This document shows, one piece after another, positions 6,047 to 8,436 of a DNA stretch of 8,436 nucleotides; position 1 is the first letter of the stretch; each line of letters opens with the position of its first letter. The notes below the pieces were generated by a model. It ran no database searches. It was given only the letters and a program-made list of their open reading frames with translations, and had not been told where the DNA came from. The translations under genes were made by a program, and so were the position numbers. The DNA is from Dehalococcoidia bacterium (GTDB taxonomy: Bacteria; Chloroflexota; Dehalococcoidia; Dehalococcoidales; UBA1222): assembly GCA_009776515.1 (NCBI GenBank), contig WRNP01000065.1:1-8436 (forward strand), given 5' to 3'.

Positions 6047-8143
6047 CTAAATCCCGAGCTGAGTCTGTGACAGCATCCTGAGAAGCTCAGCTTCATCAAT
6101 CTGTTTGATACCAAGTTTTACCGCTTTTGCCAACTTTGAGCCCGGATCAGCCCCCACCACCAGATAAGAGGTCTTTTTGCTCACATCGCCCTTGGCCACC
6201 CCACCCAAGGCCTTGATCCGTGCCTCGGCCTGCTCGCGGCTCAAGTTTTCCAGCCGTCCGGTAATCACGAACTCCCGCCCCTCCAGTACCTGTCCCTCAG
6301 ATGACGGAGGCGCCGCCCGAGGGTCAAGACCAGCCTGCTTCAGCTTCTCAACAATGCGGCGGTTATCTGGGTTTTGGAAAAAGGCCCCGATGCTTTCGGC
6401 GATGCGCGGACCCACCGAGTAGATCGCCTCCAGTTCAGTCTGGCCCGCCTCCATAAGCGCGTCCAGACTCCCGAAGTGTTCAGATATAAGTTCCGCCGTC
6501 TCCTCGCCCACATGCCGGATACCCAGGGCATTGATCAGGCAGGTAAGGGGTTTAGCCTTGCTCTGCTCAATAGCCCGAAGCAGATTGTCCACCATCTTTT
6601 CGCCCATGCGCTCCACTTCAAGCAGCGCCTGCCGCCGATCCTTAAGCGCATAGATGTCGGCAACATCCCCCACCAAGCCGCGCTCAAACAGCATGGCGGC
6701 CACCTTTTCCCCCAAGCCTTCAATATCCATCCCTCCCCGTGAGGCAAAGTGTATTAGCCGCTCCAAACTCTGTGCCGGGCAGGCGGCATTGGGACAGTAA
6801 TACATCACTTCGCCCGCAAACTGCGTGACCTCCGCCCCACAGGCCGGACATACTGGGATGCCCTTATCCACATCCATGAGCCTCTGCCGCATATCAAAGG
6901 GCGCCTGCCGATCCAAGCGCGCTGCGGCATCGGGGGTAGGACCGACAATCTCGGGGATGACATCACCCGCGCGCTGGATAAAGATGCTGTCGCCTTCCCG
7001 GATATCCTTGCGGCGGATATCGTCTTCATTATGTAATGTCGCCCTGCTGATGGTGACGCCGCCCACATTCACGGGCTCCAGTACCGCGTAAGGATTCAGG
7101 GTACCGGTGCGCCCAATGCTGACACGAATTTCTTTAAGGACGGTGCGGCCTTGGATAGCCGGAAACTTGTAAGCTACTGCCCAGCGCGGCTCGCGTCCCA
7201 GTTCTCCCAATTCCTCCTGAAGTGCCATCTGATTTATTTTTACCACGATACCATCGACTTCATAAGGCAGAGTATGCCGCATCGCCACCGACCGGGCGTG
7301 AAAGGTTGCCGCATCATCCAGGCTCCGCGCCAGCGCGTTGGCGGGGTTGGTCTTGAAGCCCAGCTCACTAAGAAAGGCCAATGTCTCCCAGTGGGTATCC
7401 GGCACCGCACCACCCTCCACCCAACCCAGCGCGTAGATGTAAATATCGAGGGCACGGGAGGCCGTGACGCGCGGGTCGAGCTGTCTTAATGAACCGGCAG
7501 CGGCATTGCGCGGGTTGGCAAAAAGAGCCATCCCCTGGGCCGCCCGCTCGCAGTTCAGCTTCTCAAAGCCCGACTTGGGCAGGAAGACCTCCCCCCGCAC
7601 CTCAAAGCGCTTGGGAGCGCCCGGCGCCACCATCAAGGGCAAACTACGGATGGTGCGCAGGTTTTGGGTAATGTCTTCACCCGTCGCGCCGTCCCCGCGC
7701 GTAGCGCCGCAGACAAGGACGCCGTTTTCATAGGTGACCGCCACCGCCAAGCCGTCCATCTTGTACTCGCAGACAAAATCATGCGCGCGCGCACCGATCA
7801 GTTTCGAGATACGTCCGTACCATGCCCGGAGTTCGCTGTCATTAAAAACATTGCCCAGCGACAAGAGGGGACGAGGATGACTAATCGTACCAAAAGCGGC
7901 TGACGGTGCCGCCCCCACCCGCTGGGTAGGCGAGGCGGGGATAATAAACTCGGGATGCGCCTCTTCTAGGCCCTTGAGCTCGCGCATGAGCGCGTCATAT
8001 TCGGCATCACTAATCTCGGGGGCATCCTGCACATAGTATAGGCAGTTATGGCGGTTTAGCTCCCGCCGCAACTCCTCAATGCGCGCTTTTGCCTGCTCTA
8101 AATCGTCCATAACAGCGCTCGCCAAGTCAGTTTCGGTTGCCAA
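6047..8143 (-). CDS. ligA: NAD-dependent DNA ligase LigA
   Basis: LigA seals nicks during Okazaki-fragment joining and repair, using NAD to adenylate itself. All domains are present in 698 residues, slightly longer than the E. coli enzyme (671) because of an N-terminal extension. Domain Ia (about 15-85) has the NMN-site residues Y36, D46, Y49 and D50. The adenylation domain has nucleotidyl lysine K128 in EYKMDGLA and VDGIVVKIN (296-304). An OB fold (about 330-410) follows, then a four-cysteine zinc finger C432, C435, C450, C455, helix-hairpin-helix repeats (about 465-600) and a C-terminal BRCT domain (about 616-698). The start is TTG at 8143-8141, chosen because GGAGGAGA lies nine bases upstream and an in-frame TAA precedes it. 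The alternative ATG at residue 12 (8110-8108) lacks a ribosome site. It is the first gene of a unit with DUF1015. Confidence 0.97.
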   Translation of the reverse strand: MATETDLASAVMDDLEQAKARIEELRRELNRHNCLYYVQDAPEISDAEYDALMRELKGLEEAHPEFIIPASPTQRVGAAPSAAFGTISHPRPLLSLGNVFNDSELRAWYGRISKLIGARAHDFVCEYKMDGLAVAVTYENGVLVCGATRGDGATGEDITQNLRTIRSLPLMVAPGAPKRFEVRGEVFLPKSGFEKLNCERAAQGMALFANPRNAAAGSLRQLDPRVTASRALDIYIYALGWVEGGAVPDTHWETLAFLSELGFKTNPANALARSLDDAATFHARSVAMRHTLPYEVDGIVVKINQMALQEELGELGREPRWAVAYKFPAIQGRTVLKEIRVSIGRTGTLNPYAVLEPVNVGGVTISRATLHNEDDIRRKDIREGDSIFIQRAGDVIPEIVGPTPDAAARLDRQAPFDMRQRLMDVDKGIPVCPACGAEVTQFAGEVMYYCPNAACPAQSLERLIHFASRGGMDIEGLGEKVAAMLFERGLVGDVADIYALKDRRQALLEVERMGEKMVDNLLRAIEQSKAKPLTCLINALGIRHVGEETAELISEHFGSLDALMEAGQTELEAIYSVGPRIAESIGAFFQNPDNRRIVEKLKQAGLDPRAAPPSSEGQVLEGREFVITGRLENLSREQAEARIKALGGVAKGDVSKKTSYLVVGADPGSKLAKAVKLGIKQIDEAELLRMLSQTQLGI

Positions 8144-8152
8144 AATATCTTA

Positions 8153-8160
8153 TCTCCTCC
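8153..8160 (-). promoter_or_regulatory. Ribosome binding site that fixes the ligA TTG start
   Basis: The minus strand reads GGAGGAGA, nine bases before the TTG at 8143. It is the only strong Shine-Dalgarno sequence near the ligA 5' end, and it decides for TTG over the internal ATG 33 bases downstream. Confidence 0.8.
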
Positions 8161-8176
8161 GAATTCTGTCCTGTAA

Positions 8177-8205
8177 AATATAGCCAATCCAATCAGGCGG
8201 CGCAA
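8177..8205 (-). promoter_or_regulatory. Candidate ligA promoter
   Basis: On the minus strand TTGCGC (8205-8200) is followed after exactly 17 bases by TATATT (8182-8177). The -10 box matches five of six consensus bases; the -35 matches only its TTG. Transcription would start near 8170, just upstream of the ligA ribosome binding site. The spacing is ideal but the -35 is weak, so this is tentative. Confidence 0.4.
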
Positions 8206-8254
8206 TCCCATTTTTCTAGGACCTGAAGGAAGATGCCCAGCCTGTTCCTGGAGC

Positions 8255-8377
8255 TCACACTTTATACGCTGCTTGAGTGGAGTTATTGCCAGCAAGCAGC
8301 AACTCAAAGTAGTGTTCACGGCGGGCCGCATAAGCTGCCGTTCGTGCAGGATATTCAGCCCCATTGTATATAAACAT
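8255..8377 (-). CDS. Possible small ORF (40 codons) upstream of ligA
   Basis: Read on the minus strand, ATG at 8377-8375 opens a 40-codon frame ending in TGA at 8257-8255. GGAGGTG stands just before the ATG, a strong though closely spaced ribosome site. The peptide begins MFIYNGAEYPARTAAYAARR and ends with HYFELLLAGNNSTQAAYKV, an alanine-rich, probably helical composition. The ending faintly recalls the N-terminal helix-turn-helix of phage terminase small subunits (a pattern like F-x-E-x-Y-L-x-x-x-N-A-T-Q-A-A), so it could be a truncated remnant. It could also be a leader peptide or chance. It lies 111 bp upstream of the ligA start. I do not recognise a family with confidence. Confidence 0.35.
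   Translation of the reverse strand: MFIYNGAEYPARTAAYAARREHYFELLLAGNNSTQAAYKV
8268..8307. repeat. Inverted repeat within the region upstream of ligA
   Basis: GCTGCTTG (8268-8275) and CAAGCAGC (8293-8300) are perfect 8-bp inverted arms around a 17-base loop. A second pair, TTGAGT (8273-8278) and ACTCAA (8302-8307), shares bases with the first, so the two helices are mutually exclusive. Both lie inside the possible 40-codon ORF. No T-run follows on either strand. Confidence 0.4.
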
Positions 8378-8403
8378 AACACCTCCAATTATTGGGGGGT
8401 GTT
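8376..8403 (-). promoter_or_regulatory. Hairpin that could mask the small ORF's ribosome binding site
   Basis: In the minus-strand RNA, AACACC pairs with GGTGTT immediately before the small-ORF ATG. The stem then continues with two G-C pairs and two A-U pairs, interrupted by one mismatch and one bulged base, around a short AT loop. The GGAGGT ribosome site lies within the 3' arm, so the fold would hide it. The fold was judged by eye, without energy calculation. Confidence 0.35.
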
Positions 8404-8436
8404 GCGACGTTCACTGGAACCCAAGTTTTGACTTTT

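Noticed and set aside
8098..8388. 96-codon minus-strand frame upstream of and overlapping the ligA start
   Set aside because: Its TTG start lies at the edge of the ribosome site that serves the 40-codon ORF, it overlaps the ligA start in another frame, and its protein shows no recognisable motif.

Overview
The window is a compact bacterial chromosomal segment, moderately GC-rich inside genes, with short gaps, good AAGGAG/GGAGG-type ribosome binding sites and TTG as well as ATG starts. The gene set is a class V aminotransferase next to a long ACT-domain SerA, YkgJ-type cysteine-cluster proteins, a DUF1015 protein and NAD-dependent ligase. Together with the protein flavour, this suggests an anaerobe, most likely a Chloroflexota/Dehalococcoidia-type organism. 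That taxonomic guess is inference only; no rRNA or marker gene is present to prove it.

Layout. Bases 1-169 are an AT-rich control region with a good sigma-70-type promoter (TTGAAT-17-TATAAT) and an imperfect direct repeat of about 30 bp running up to the -35 box. Four plus-strand genes follow: a class V aminotransferase (170-1264), serA (1322-2902), and two tandem paralogues that combine an N-terminal SEC-C metal-binding motif with a YkgJ/CxxCxxCC domain (2948-3805 and 3910-4722). Two minus-strand genes converge on them: ligA (8143 to 6047), then a DUF1015 gene (6017 to 4719) 29 bp downstream. The two convergent blocks meet in a shared CTAG in which the stop codons overlap. Bases 8144-8436, upstream of ligA, hold a candidate ligA promoter and a possible 40-codon ORF whose ribosome binding site can fold into a hairpin.

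How it works together. SerA oxidises 3-phosphoglycerate to 3-phosphohydroxypyruvate. The adjacent aminotransferase is the natural candidate for the next step, or for a related serine/glyoxylate transamination. SerA keeps its catalytic residues and a C-terminal ACT domain, so feedback control by serine is likely. DUF1015 proteins carry a DGHHRY motif reminiscent of ParB-like serine kinases, so its closeness to serA may be functional. LigA is a complete housekeeping DNA ligase. The two cysteine-rich proteins are the least understood part. They are clearly related to each other, and each has two separate sets of cysteines for binding metal.

No mobile element, CRISPR array, tRNA or rRNA was seen.
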